Source: Anthoceros angustus
Taxonomy: Eukaryota; Streptophyta; Anthocerotopsida; Anthocerotales; Anthocerotaceae
NCBI GenBank assembly: GCA_010909165.1
Contig: MU008169.1
Span: forward strand, 372,001 to 436,000
Length of the DNA: 64,000 bases
Direction: 5' to 3'
The notes beneath the pieces are model-generated. The model worked only from the letters and a program-made list of their open reading frames with translations. It had not been told where the DNA came from and made no database searches. Within the stretch, counting starts at the first letter, position 1. Every line of letters begins with the position of its first letter. Below, in pieces: positions 23,347 through 33,877 of this stretch. A program made the translations under genes and the position numbers.

Positions 23347-24459
23347 GTGTACAGCGGCTGCTGGGGCTACAGTAACGTGTGGAAATGAAAAACAAGTGCT
23401 CCTGTATTGGCAGGGCGGAAGTGGACTAATAATCAGGTGCAATGCAAGGCTGACATTTTGAGAAGCAAGGCGTGTAGCATATCTGATTCGTCTTTCTTCG
23501 TTGTAACTTTTGATAATTATCTTCCATATTAGCATGGAGAAACATTCATTGTCAAGTCAAGTTCTCGCACTTGCGATCCATCCCTTTCTTTCAGGAACAC
23601 AAGGCTTGAGGGGCGGTGAGAAGGAATGCTATGGTGACACCCAGCTTGTACAGTTCTGACACTCACCGTGAAAGATCCTACATCGGGAGGCTAGGTTTCT
23701 GCCGTGCAAGGTGCACGTGCCTCACTGTTCCAGTGCTCGTAACTTCGTCTGGCTTTCCTCGCACTTCAGGCGAGCTTCTTGAAGCTGACGATATCTGTAC
23801 AGCAGCGAGAAGCAATGGAATATAATCTGAGGGAAGCCAAAGGCGAAGCTTCGTCTCCTTTCTCGTTCCCAGCTTCAGACAAGAACTGTTCCAGTCTGTC
23901 TGAAACAGTGTTTGTCTTTTACACTCACAAAAGCGAATCCTCGTCCATGCCTGTCGTCCGCCTGGAAGCCTTGTAGGCTCCACAGACGACCTAAACGTTT
24001 GTCGTGTGTGGTCTGATGTCAAGACCAACTGGTTCATGAAATCAAATGGGAGATCAGACTTAAAAATAGTGGCTAACCATTTACAGCTTGCGGCTACAGT
24101 CATCAAATAATAGACTGTCAATTGCCTTCAGAATGTAGTCTATAATCAAGAGAATTTTTCTATGTACATAGGAAAACGAGGAGAAGAGCTCCAGATCCCG
24201 TAGCGTTCGTCACCCATGGAGGAAAAGGCAGTCACCTTGGATCCCACCAACTCATGTTTCAAAGTCATGTATGTGTAAGTGAGTGATGAGCAAGTCCGCA
24301 GAAGCAATGCTGAAGTTACCTGATGTCTGGGTATGTGCTGTTGTTGCTGTGCGCATAATCCTGCACTAGTTCTTGACGCTGCTCCTGCCGCTGTGCCTCA
24401 CTTCACTTTTGACACGACAAAGAAACCACCATCTATTGCTTAGAATTCACATATTGCAG
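23347..24459. other. Convergent 3' region of VIR and CCT gene
   Basis: Contains the 3' UTRs of VIR (plus) and the CCT-motif gene (minus). A 147-codon minus-strand frame (23678-24121) has no recognised domain. No RNA gene seen. Confidence 0.45.
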
Positions 24460-26592
24460 TCAGCCAGCTGGGAACATAGACAAGGGATCCTCTTGGGGTT
24501 TCAGGTCAATGGATGTGAATCCCGTGACCACAGGAAAGTCACCAGATGAGTCTTCATCACCGAACAAATCATCGTCTTCCACCATATCAGCCTGCACCAC
24601 ATGTGTGAACTCCTCAGTAAGGGAGACAACGCTGCATACATGTAGGCTTGAAGGGACAGACATCTGACAACCACTCACGTCTTCTTCATCCTCTTCATGT
24701 TTCCCGTCGGTTTGCTTTAGAGGAAGCTCGATCTCATCGTTCTTTGCAAATCGACCTCGTACCCGCGGTCGGCTGTCAGCTAATGTCTTCCGACAGGCAT
24801 ACTGCAGAAGATGCACTTTCATGTGTCAGACTCTGTGTGGAATGTGAGAGACACGTTCCGCAAAGAAGATGCAAGAGATGCTTTGAGTTTCAGTACTGGC
24901 CTTTATCTTCTTGTTGAAGTTTCTCTCCGACCTCTTCTGTTTGTATCTATTTATCTTCATCTTCCTCTCCTCTATTGTGATCCGGCCTATTTTCAAGCCA
25001 CCTTCATCGTGACCAGAACCACCCTGCAGAGACTGGAGCCAAAAATGCTGTCAGTGTGATGTGAAACACTCAACACAGTAGCTTGGGTAGTAGCTCTGAA
25101 TATCACCTGAATATCACCAGTGCTGTGAACACGTCGCATGGAGCTCAGCATGGGCCGTGCATTCACACCTTGCATATCTGACGCCTGACATTGCTGGGGA
25201 CGAGAGCCAGGGCCCGCCACATCTCGCATTCGAGATAGCTCGATTGGGGACATCTGCCCATTCCCCTGAGGTCCTGGAGCCAAAGCCCGGAACTGCCCAA
25301 GTGAATGGCTACTTAAACTCCTCTGCATAAGACTGGAAGAGCGAGGGGCCATGCTCTGCAGTGGTCTGAGACCATCTCCACTTGCATCCACCTCCTGCAC
25401 GTAACCTGAAGAACCCCCGCCATCTGTAGTTCGGGGTTGCAGACCACCTGGAGGTGGCATGTACATAGAGCTGCCTTGCTGGGGCTGCCTTAGATTCTCA
25501 GCCCCCCGAAAGACATTGTCCTTGCTATCATACGTGCTGCATGGCACAGAAGTGGGAATATGTCCAGAATTGGGGGAAGAACCAAGCATACCGGTTGAGG
25601 ACAGATTCTGTCCTCCATAGGGAAGGTGAGGAGTCCCTGCCGTGGGTGAAGTTAGTGAGGAAGGAGGGTATTTCTTGCCTGCAGGGCTACTAGACAGAGT
25701 ACCTGCTACTGGACGTGAACCTGAGTATGGTACATTCACACCTACCTTGTCATCAAAAACATACGAGTGTGAGCCCAGGCTCAGATTTTTCAATTTCTCA
25801 GCAGTGACAGACCCAGGAGACGGGAGAGGCACTTTGCCTGGACTTGTCGGAGACAAATGATTCATCACCCGATTCCCTTTCAGAAACATGTCAGTCAAAT
25901 CTCCGTCAGCATGATACATATTCACCTGTCCTATGTTCAAGGCCGGTTTGTGATTGGAATACTGGTTGTAATCCGGTTCGAGGTCCTGCTCCCCATTGAA
26001 CGCCATGTCATAAGGCTCGGAGTCCAAAGCCTCCCCACCATAAGAATCCAGAACCGCATCACAAGCTGCGGCATCATTGACCTGTGCAGAGCTGTTCCCC
26101 TGCAGCTGGGCGAAGCCATCGTCCTGTGCGGGTGCATTCGACGGCTTGGGATACATACAGCAGTCTTCCTCACCGAATGCAGAGTTTAGCAAGGCAGGAT
26201 CGTCCAGAGCGGCAAATGAATCACCTCCCCCCAATGACGACATGAAGTCAGTTCCCTCCAGATTGTCAAAATTTAATGAACCATCCTACAAGCCCAACAC
26301 GAAATGAAATCACCCTACGAGCCAAAAACAAAAGAATCCCCCGCACCAAACAACAGCAGCTCACAGCAGGCTCCGAAATCACGAGACGCGACACGAGGCT
26401 CACAACCCACAAGCGGAGGAGAAGGAATTCAGGGCCCGGAAGCCGCAACAGGAATTCAAGACTAAAAACCCACGACCGGAATTCCGAGCCCACAAGAGGA
26501 TGATGAGAAGGAACTCCGCCTACCACTGCTGGGTCCATTTCCTCGGAAACCAGGAACGGGTGGTCCAGCCAGTTAGACGTATCATCTGCCAT
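24460..26592 (-). CDS. CCT-motif nuclear regulator (CMF type)
   Basis: Four exons on the minus strand: 26592-26524 (MADDTSNWLDHPFLVSEE), 26285-25107, 25032-24901 and 24801-24460; 573 residues. The CCT motif spans exons 3 and 4: EERKMKINRYKQKRSERNFN, then KKIK joined to YACRKTLADSRPRVRGRFAK, a near-perfect consensus. CCT motifs act in nuclear import and contact NF-Y-type or DNA partners; such proteins often control light, flowering or stress responses. No B-box zinc finger or response-regulator domain precedes the motif, so this is a CMF-type protein. The long Ser/Gly/Pro-rich middle looks disordered, and the C-terminus is acidic (VEDDDLFGDEDSSGDFP), possibly activating. Intron 3 would use a GC donor (24900). 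Splice phases are 0 throughout. Confidence 0.9.
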
Positions 26593-27869
26593 CTCTTCAC
26601 CCCGCCAACAAGCTCCCCAGCTTCCAAGTCATCAAGGAATTTGGTCGGGATTCGACATGACGGACTCCAACAGACTCCCAGACTGCGGCCTCCGTTTTCT
26701 GGGAACAGCTGCAGTCACTCTAACACCCCACCCTTAACGACGGTCATTCTGCCCATCTCGAGGCAGCTCTTCTGCCTCACGCCCGCTGCTTCCAGGAATC
26801 TTCATCCGCAACTCTCGGAATTGTTTCACGATAGGGGACTGTGCTAGCCAAGGAAGAGAGCTGTGGTGAGCACCCCGAACATTAACGAGCTGCTTTCTCC
26901 TCTCCACCCCTATTCGGTTGCGAATAGAAAGCTCCCAGTACTCAAGTTTCGCCGCATACGGCCAAAGCCAAATCTAGCTATGATGCCTTCTATTTAGTTC
27001 TTTTCGCTTTCGTTACCAAAATTCATTTCCCTTTTAATTCATACTATTATTTAATTCATTGATTTTTACCCGTATCGTTACCGTTATCGGACCTGCGGTT
27101 CGGACATCTGGACTAGGCGATTGAACCGGAATTGGGCCACGAGTTTGCCATCACGGTAGTTTGTAGTTGCTTGTTCAAGCTGAATGGCTGAATGCAAGAC
27201 ATATGTTAGGGCAAATTGAGCAGGAAAAGAATCTGATTTTACTTTCCTTTCTCTCCTCATTTTTTCTTGTTTGAGAATTTTGATAGCTTTGAATGAGAAT
27301 TCTACTCAGAGGTTGGTTCACTATGTGTGATTAAATTGTCTAGCCTTGTACTCACAAAGGTCTCAACACACAAGAATTGTTAGATTAGATATCCTAAATC
27401 TCATGGACGTCAAGTGAAAGGGTCTCATATAACAAGGTATCCTTCGAGTTATAGGTTGAAGTAATTAACATCCCGTCAGATAGTTTTTGGAACCTTAAGG
27501 ATCTTGAGACCTCAAACTTCTCTCCTTTTGATTAGGATGGACATCATTCTTCAATTGACAAGCAGCATTGCATTCTCGTACCATATGTTTTTTGCCGCTT
27601 CTATATAACATAACTATCATCAAGTAATCAATTATGTACTCACAATAACAGCTAATCCCAAGGAGGAAATGATATTGGGTTCGTCTGCATGCTCAATACC
27701 ATATATGAATTTTGGTATGTATATAGAGTATTGTATCATGATCTAGGCTTTCATAAAATGACTTTTTGGGTATGTGGTCTACATGCTTTATACCATAGAT
27801 GAATTTGTGGTATGTATAGAGAGTACTATGTCTGGATCTAAGCTTTCTCTTTTGTACATGGCTTTTAGG
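26593..27869. other. Upstream region of CCT gene and AT-rich spacer
   Basis: 26.6-26.95 kb is the promoter/5' flank of the CCT gene. From 27 kb on the DNA is AT-rich. No further gene was supported. Confidence 0.45.
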
Positions 27870-27985
27870 AGAAGAATTCTATTACAATCCACTGAGGAGC
27901 TCATTTCCATCATGGGACTTAGTACTTGGCAACTTGCACCATTGTGCAAGTTGAGTAGTTAAGCACCCTAGGGGTGCATCATTGT
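27870..27985 (-). mobile_element. SINE-like retroposon fragment, copy 3
   Basis: Reverse-oriented partial copy of the family at 3.8 kb. On the minus strand it reads GGTGCTTAACTACTC, AAGTACTAAGTCCCATGATG and CAGTGGATTGTAATAGAATT, then a short TTC-like end. It is more diverged than copies 1 and 4. Confidence 0.5.
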
Positions 27986-28480
27986 TGGGGTGGGGTTCCC
28001 CTACGTTTAGTGAAATATTACTTACACGGTGATTGATTTACAATACTATGCAAGAGTATTTTTGCATAGTACGGTGCCCCTAAAAATACTCTTGCATAGT
28101 ATATGTATTTGGGGCACCTTACTTTCCACGAGAGTTCTTTAGCATGAGTTCTTTCACAAACGATATTTGTAGTTAGTATCTGGTCTAAGGGATCACATCA
28201 AAGAGGAGATGTCATTTGTCATCTTTGGAGAATAGAAAAGATGTTTGTAGTTAGCATTTGGTGAAAGGGATTACATCAAATAGGAAATGCATGGTGTGCA
28301 TTGCCACAACAACCCAGTGCATGATAATAGAGAAAAGTGCATAATATGACAATAGAGAAGTGCATAATATGTTCAATCTGCTTGCGTAAGTCTGGACTTC
28401 GACATATGTTCAAGATTTGTTATCAGGTTTCTGTAAATTCTAATTAATATGCTTTCTATACGACAGCTCTGGCAGGGGCA
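27986..28480. other. AT-rich spacer with a hairpin
   Basis: No gene seen. Contains an inverted repeat at 28053-28102 and one copy of a diverged duplication (AAATGCATGGTGTG, AGAAAAGTGCATAATATG, about 28285-28390) whose partner is at about 28800-28890. Confidence 0.5.
28053..28102. repeat. Perfect 19-bp inverted repeat (hairpin)
   Basis: ACTATGCAAGAGTATTTTT is followed, after a spacer of about 12 bases, by its exact reverse complement. A second pair, GGTGCCCC and GGGGCACC, partly overlaps the loop and right flank. It has no run of T typical of a terminator context; it could be the core of a small foldback element. Confidence 0.6.
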
Positions 28481-28690
28481 GAGATAAGCATATGCTTGGA
28501 AATGTGTCTACCATATACCTTTTCGGGGGGCAGAGATAAGCATATGCTTGGAAATGTGTCTACCATATACCTTTTCGGGCTCTAGCATATGCTTGGAAAT
28601 GTGTCTACCATATACCTTTTCGGGCTCTAGCATAGATGAGCCGATGCTTGGAAATGTGTCTACCATATACCTTTTGGGGCTACTTCGAAA
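28481..28690. repeat. 45-55-bp tandem repeat, four copies
   Basis: The core ATGCTTGGAAATGTGTCTAC followed by CATATACCTTTTCGGG occurs four times between about 28491 and 28680. Copies are separated by variable GCAGAGATAAGCAT or CTCTAGCAT linkers, so spacing is not constant. The cores are nearly identical, suggesting recent spread. Short open frames across it are repeats of the same peptide and are not a gene. Confidence 0.85.
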
Positions 28691-29800
28691 GATCTCCAAG
28701 AAACTAGTAGAAAAGGAAAGAGGTAGCTCTGTCTTCACCTTATTCTTACAAACAGAAAGAAAGGCTTTATAGAAACATTATCTGCAAATATTATCTCTTG
28801 GGAGCAAATGCATGGTGTGGATTTCCACAATAACCGTGTGTATGGCAACAAAGAAAAGTGCATAATATGTTCAATCTGCTTAATTTTCCTGCAAACAAAA
28901 TGTGGTTAAGATCAGACTTCCAAATTGAACATCCAATATCTGACAACAAACTTTTTATTCATCTTAAGTACATTATTCATCTTAAAGCAGATAAGTTCAA
29001 TCCGCTTAAGTCGGGACTTAAAAAATACATTAAACATATTATGAACTTTTCTCTGTTGGCATGCACTCGGTTGTTGGCATGCACTCGGTTGTTGTAGAAA
29101 TCCATACCAGTATACAACACCTAAGCTTTTCCGTTTGGAAGAATGAGATGAAAATAAAACACTTCTTCCCTGTTTCACCAGCTTCTTGGAGAACTTCGTA
29201 GATAGCACCGAAAGGTGGTAAACAGATCTCCAAGCATCTGCGTGCCCATCTCTGCCTGAGCCGCTGCGCAAAAAGCCTATTAGTTAGAAGAGACAAAAAC
29301 CTTAACATAACAGCGACAGTACAGCTGCTAGAAAAGAAGGCCAAAACGAAGGTATAGATGCCCTGAGCATCCAATCCCTCTGCCATCACGCTGGACCCAG
29401 AGTACTGAAAAAGCCAGCCCACAGATTCGCAAGGCGGCAACCAATTGCTGCCCGTGGGAGGGCGGCGGCGCCGGCAAGAAATAGTGGAGCACCTAGAGAC
29501 CTGCCGGCAGAGACGAGAGAGCGGGCAATCAGTGGGACAGACAGGAGATCCTTACCTCATTTCGCGAACAAACTCGAGCGGTGACAACGCAGAAGAGAAA
29601 GAGACGTCACCAAAGCGCCCCAATTCCACAAGATCTGAGCCAAAATCAAGGCCTGCACCGGGGCCCTAACCCCTGATCTCCAAGACCCAGGCAGATCCCA
29701 AGAGAGTCCACATGAGGGAGACGCAGCGCGTGAAGTTGCCTCCGCGCGTCTCTTTTCTGTTTCTTTCTTTCATGATAAGAGCTGCCAGGATCAGTGTTAG
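28691..29800. other. Spacer right of PPR pseudogene 3' end
   Basis: No gene supported. A 133-codon minus-strand frame (29039-29440) is unrecognised. A 14-bp doublet (TTGGCATGCACTCGG) sits at about 29055-29092. Confidence 0.4.
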
Positions 29801-29807
29801 CCATCCA

Positions 29808-29920
29808 TGTCCATGTCTCAGTGTGGACAGGAATGGACAAGTCCATGTCTCAGTGTGGACCGGAATGGACATGTCCATGTCTCGGTGTGGACAGGAATGG
29901 ACATGTCCACGTCTCAGTAA
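29808..29920. repeat. 32-bp tandem repeat, about 3.3 copies
   Basis: Unit CCATGTCTCAGTGTGGACAG followed by GAATGGACATGT, three full copies plus a partial one, differing at one or two positions each. Each junction creates a GGACATGTCC-type palindrome. It lies just beyond the stop of the PPR pseudogene. Confidence 0.85.
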
Positions 29921-29965
29921 GAGCATTCTCCCCCAGTGAGCACTTGCAACACTTCATCACTTTCC

Positions 29966-32579
29966 TCACGGTCGACTCTTACAACTGCAACAACCAGCTG
30001 TGAATCGATGCACACGGTACCCATCCCTTACAACAATGTCTCTTTGTTCAACCCTTGACATTATCTCCGGGGAACTGTGGCAGTCACTGCACATGCGTGG
30101 ATTCTTCGTTACCACCAGAGGCGTCCCACTCGGAGTGTTCAAGAGACCAAACGCCAAAGCTAGCTTCTCAGCATGCCCACATAGCGCATCTTCCTTTTCC
30201 GTCTCACACAATGGCTTCAACACCAGGTTAGTGTGAGGTACGTGGCCTCCTTCCTGCTTCACACGTGCATTTGTGCTCTATATCTTAAGCGCAATATCCA
30301 TTCTCCTTTCTCCCACCAGAAATCTGTGTACCTCCTTGTTCACCTCAAACCTGGCGTGCATCTTCCACTTTGCCACATTTTGAATACCCAGCAATCAGCG
30401 CTGTCCATGTCACCACATTCTTTGTGTTCATGCTGTCAAAAATCTGGCGTGCATCTTCCAGCTCACCACATTTTGCATACATGTCCACCAGGCAGGTGCC
30501 CACCACTACGTCATCCAGCAGCCCTCTTTTAACAATCTGTGAGTGCAGCTGTCTGCCCTTCTGTAAGGCACCACTGCTTCCACAGGCATTCAGAAGGCAG
30601 GCAAAAGTGAAATGGTCAGCCAAAATGAGGCCCGCCTCCTCCATATATGTCCATACACAAAAAGCACCTCACGGCTGAGTCCTTGCTGTGCATACCCAGC
30701 GATCAGCGTGGTCCATGTCACCACATTCTTTGTGTTCATGCTGTCAAAAATCTGGCGTGCATCTTCCAGCTCACCACATTTTGCATACATGTCCACCAGG
30801 CAGGTGCCCACCACTACGTCATCCAGCAGCCCTCTTTTAACAATCTGTGAGTGCAGCTGTCTGCCCTTCTGTAAGGCACCACTGCTTCCACAGGCATTCA
30901 GAAGGCAGGCAAAAGTGAAATGGTCAGCCAAAATGAGGCCCGCCTCCTCCATATATGTCCATACACAAAAAGCACCTCACGGCTGAGTCCTTGCTGTGCA
31001 TACCCAGCAATCAGGGCATTTCCATGTCACCACATTCTTTGTGTTCATGCTGTCAAAAACCTGGCGTGCATCTTCCAGCTCACCACATTTTGCATACATG
31101 TCCACCAGGCAGGTGCCCACCACTACGTCATCCAGCAGCCCTCTTTTAACAATCTGTGAGTGCAGCTGTCTGCCCTTCTGTAAGGCACCACTGCTTCCAC
31201 AGGCATTCAGAAGGCAGGCAAAAGTGAAATGGTCAGCCAAAATGAGGCCCGCCTCCTCCATATATGTCCATACACAAAAAGCACCTCACGGCTGAGTCCT
31301 TGCTGTGCATACCCAGCGATCAGCGTGGTCCATGTCACCACATCCTTTGTGGCCATGCTGGCAAAAACCTGGCGTGCAACTTCCAGCTCGCCACATTTCA
31401 CATACCCAGCAATCAGGGCATTTCATGTCACCATATTCTTTGTGTTCATGCTGTCAAAAACCTGGCGTGCATCTTTCATTTTGCCACATTTTGCATTCAT
31501 GTCCACCAGGCAGGTGCCAACAAACAAGTTAATAGGAATGCCACTCCGCACCACATCACCGTGCACTTTTCTGCCAGATTCCAAGTCGGCGGCAAATGCA
31601 CAAGGTTGAAGGGCAGCTACAAAGACGTGAGCATCAGGCTTCACTCCTGACCTACGCATCTCCTGGTACAGTTTGTATGGCCTCCTCAGGTTTCCCGTGC
31701 TTAGCATGTGCAGAGATTATGGAGTGCCACATGTAGACATCTGGTTTCCTCACCCTGGTGAACACACCCATGGCCTCCTGCAGCCTACCTCCACATGCAC
31801 ACATGTGCAAGATATGGTTCCCCAAGTATGCACTCGATTCGTACCCAAGTTTGACAGTGAGATCATGAACTCGTCGCCCCACAACCAAATCCTTCTTAGC
31901 TGTACACAGTTTTAGCAGTGTAAAACAGAGACTGAGAAGCACCAGAGTCTGTCTGCGCCAGAGATTCCAGGGCTCCAACGGCCTCAGAAAGCTTTCCTTG
32001 CTGACATAACGTGCTCACGGTCATAGCAGCAGTAACGACGCCCATTTCCGATCCTGCATGCCTCCCAGGTTCAGGCTTATCCTGAGAGCTGGACTCGGAA
32101 GGAGAGGCACCATGGCCCATCGGATGTGGAAGTGGGCTCCTTACACTGCTGCAGCTAGAGCCCATTTCCGAACCTGCACACCTTCCAGGTTCAGGATTAT
32201 TTGGAGAGCTCAACTCGGAAAAAGAGGCACCAAGGCCCATCTGCATATCCAAGGAAATGAGCTACTCGTCAACCCTAGTTGGCTTGAACATGTTGTTTAA
32301 CCACAGCACCTCGCCGGACCCCTTTCGCCGGAAGTCAGGAGCACGGGAGCTCTTCTTGTCTCGTCTGTTGTCCCACCACATGGTAGGGTCCAGAAAAAAT
32401 TGTTGCCACAAGTGCTCCTGGCAATGACCATCGCTGGAAAACCCGTCCCTACCTACACACTTTCTCAGAAGTGGAACTGCTGGGCTTCTTACACTGCTGC
32501 ACCTGGAGGCTTTGCTTGCCAGCGGTCGACTCCCTAAGATGAGGTAAGCAGGAGCTCTTAGTAGAATCCCTGTACACAC
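29966..32579 (-). pseudogene. PPR-DYW pseudogene with internal triplication
   Basis: Remnant of a PLS-class pentatricopeptide protein of the kind that edits organellar RNA. From its 5' end (minus strand) it shows: a segment like the PDF motif of OSB proteins (PTMWWDNRRDKKSSRAPDF, about 32400-32300); a duplicated Pro/Ser-rich linker (32252-32040); PPR units (LLKLCTAKKDLVVGRRVH; DVYMWHSIISAHAKHGKPEE; LFVGTCLVDMNAKCG); three near-identical 308/309-bp copies of a PPR segment; and a DYW-like domain with HAEKLALAFGLL and CSDCHSSPE, ending CSCKSRP instead of DYW. Lesions: frameshifts at about 31910, 31680 and in each tandem copy (extra AT before ATGGAGG), TGA for a Trp codon near 31430, and TAG between ALKI and STNAR near 30280. 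Most of the E region is missing. Clearly nonfunctional as annotated. Confidence 0.88.
30387..31325 (-). repeat. 308/309-bp tandem triplication inside PPR pseudogene
   Basis: The string ATGTCCACCAGGCAGGTGCC starts at 30481, 30789 and 31098 (periods 308 and 309). Copies are almost identical. The period is not a multiple of three, so each copy shifts the frame. A fourth, shorter and more diverged unit begins at about 31309. Near identity means the duplication is recent, or an assembly artefact must be excluded. Confidence 0.9.
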
Positions 32580-33877
32580 ACCAATTTATTGAGTCCCACC
32601 TGAAAGCCAAAGCCTTGCAAAGAGACGAAAACAAGCTTCAGCCTTCGCAGCGGCCATCGTTCAGGGACCGCTGTCGGAGGCGCATTCCAGGAAAGCAAGA
32701 GCTCCACTGTCGCTAGGGTTCGACAAGTTACACCCCTAACACATAAACAAGACAGAGCAACAGGGTCATGCAACACTGGAGCCAGGTGACATGGAGATAA
32801 GCTAAGCTCAAAGTTGTCGTACTGATCCTTACCTGCTTTCCAGCAACTCGCGGTAGTGCACAAAAGCATCAGCAAGACCTACTACACGCTTCCACGCCGG
32901 TCTTGTGCCTTTGCTGGATTTCTCAGCAGCCTCTTAAGCAGATGGTGCAGGACTCAGACTCCCTTTACTTGCCCAGTCCACAGCTTCGTCCAAACTCCAC
33001 ATCGATGGACCCCTGCCGGAAATAGGGCTCAGGATCTGAAATTAAGGGCAGGATCGGTCTCTCGTCCTAGAAATCTGCTGAGCATATGATAGGAGGCCAA
33101 TGCAGAGCTTCGTGCTGGAACCCAACACCAAAACCCAAGGTCCCGACTTCGTCTCCAACACTCTGTTGGGTTTACCACAAGTTGGGTTTACCAGGGTTTC
33201 TGATATGGCCGCCTGGCGAGTTCCGGCAGAGGAGAATGCTGAATTGGCCTCGTACCAAGAACGCCGCAACCAACTTGTAAAGGTGGGTAGGTACATAGGT
33301 AGGTAGGTAGTCTTTTACACTAAAAAAACTTGGGAGACGCTAAAATTCGAATGACATGCAAGCGCGATTGCGTTTCAGCGGAAATAAAAAAAAAATGAAG
33401 CGCGAAGGCAACTGGGGAGGAAGGTTCTGCGCAGCTGCGTCCAGACCATCGATCCCGACGCCCGACTCTTCACGACTCGAATCGGCTGCGCACAATCCGC
33501 GGAGTGGGCCCTCGGATTCGTCCCAGGCTGCAGTGACTTCATTCAGGTCGTTCGTGGGGTGAGGCGAATTTGCGCAGAAGCGAAGAGTGGGCAGCCCAGA
33601 TCACACTTTTTGTTCAGTGTTGCTGGAATTGGCAGCGTTCCCGGGGCATCGCCTCATCCGAAGCGCAGGCCGGCGGGAGGACTGGATGCGGATGACGGGA
33701 GGACGTGCACTGGAGAGTCGGATGCATTCCCAAGGCGGGTCTGGGTCGCTGCTTTTACGCTGGGACTTCCTGCAACCTCGCCCCTAGCTGCTGGCTTGGG
33801 TGCAGGGGAAGGGAGTGGTGGATCAGGGACCGGGGGCGTAGAAAAGCTGGGTTTGGGTCGGAGCAGGGTCGGGAGTC
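32580..33877. other. Region between PPR pseudogene and CorA-like gene
   Basis: 32.6-32.9 kb may contain more of the PPR pseudogene's 5' end (minus frames with no domain). 33.0-33.3 kb may hold a plus-strand first exon (separate entry). 33.3-33.88 kb is the upstream region of the CorA-like gene, with a GGTAGGTA microsatellite at 33285-33310. Confidence 0.4.
33206..33281 (+). other. Possible first coding exon, family unknown
   Basis: An ATG near 33206 begins MAAWRVPAEENAELASYQER followed by RNQLVK, and AAG is followed by a good donor (GTGGGTAGG). The composition looks coding, and the sequence resembles the start of a small protein, but no family was recognised and no following exon was found. 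It could also be 5' leader of the CorA-like transcript. Confidence 0.25.

Noticed and set aside
24614-24674. Possible short GTGAGT...CAG intron (47 nt) in the last CCT exon
   Set aside because: 47 nt is not a multiple of three and the phases do not match, so splicing would break the C-terminal frame; read-through gives an acidic tail.
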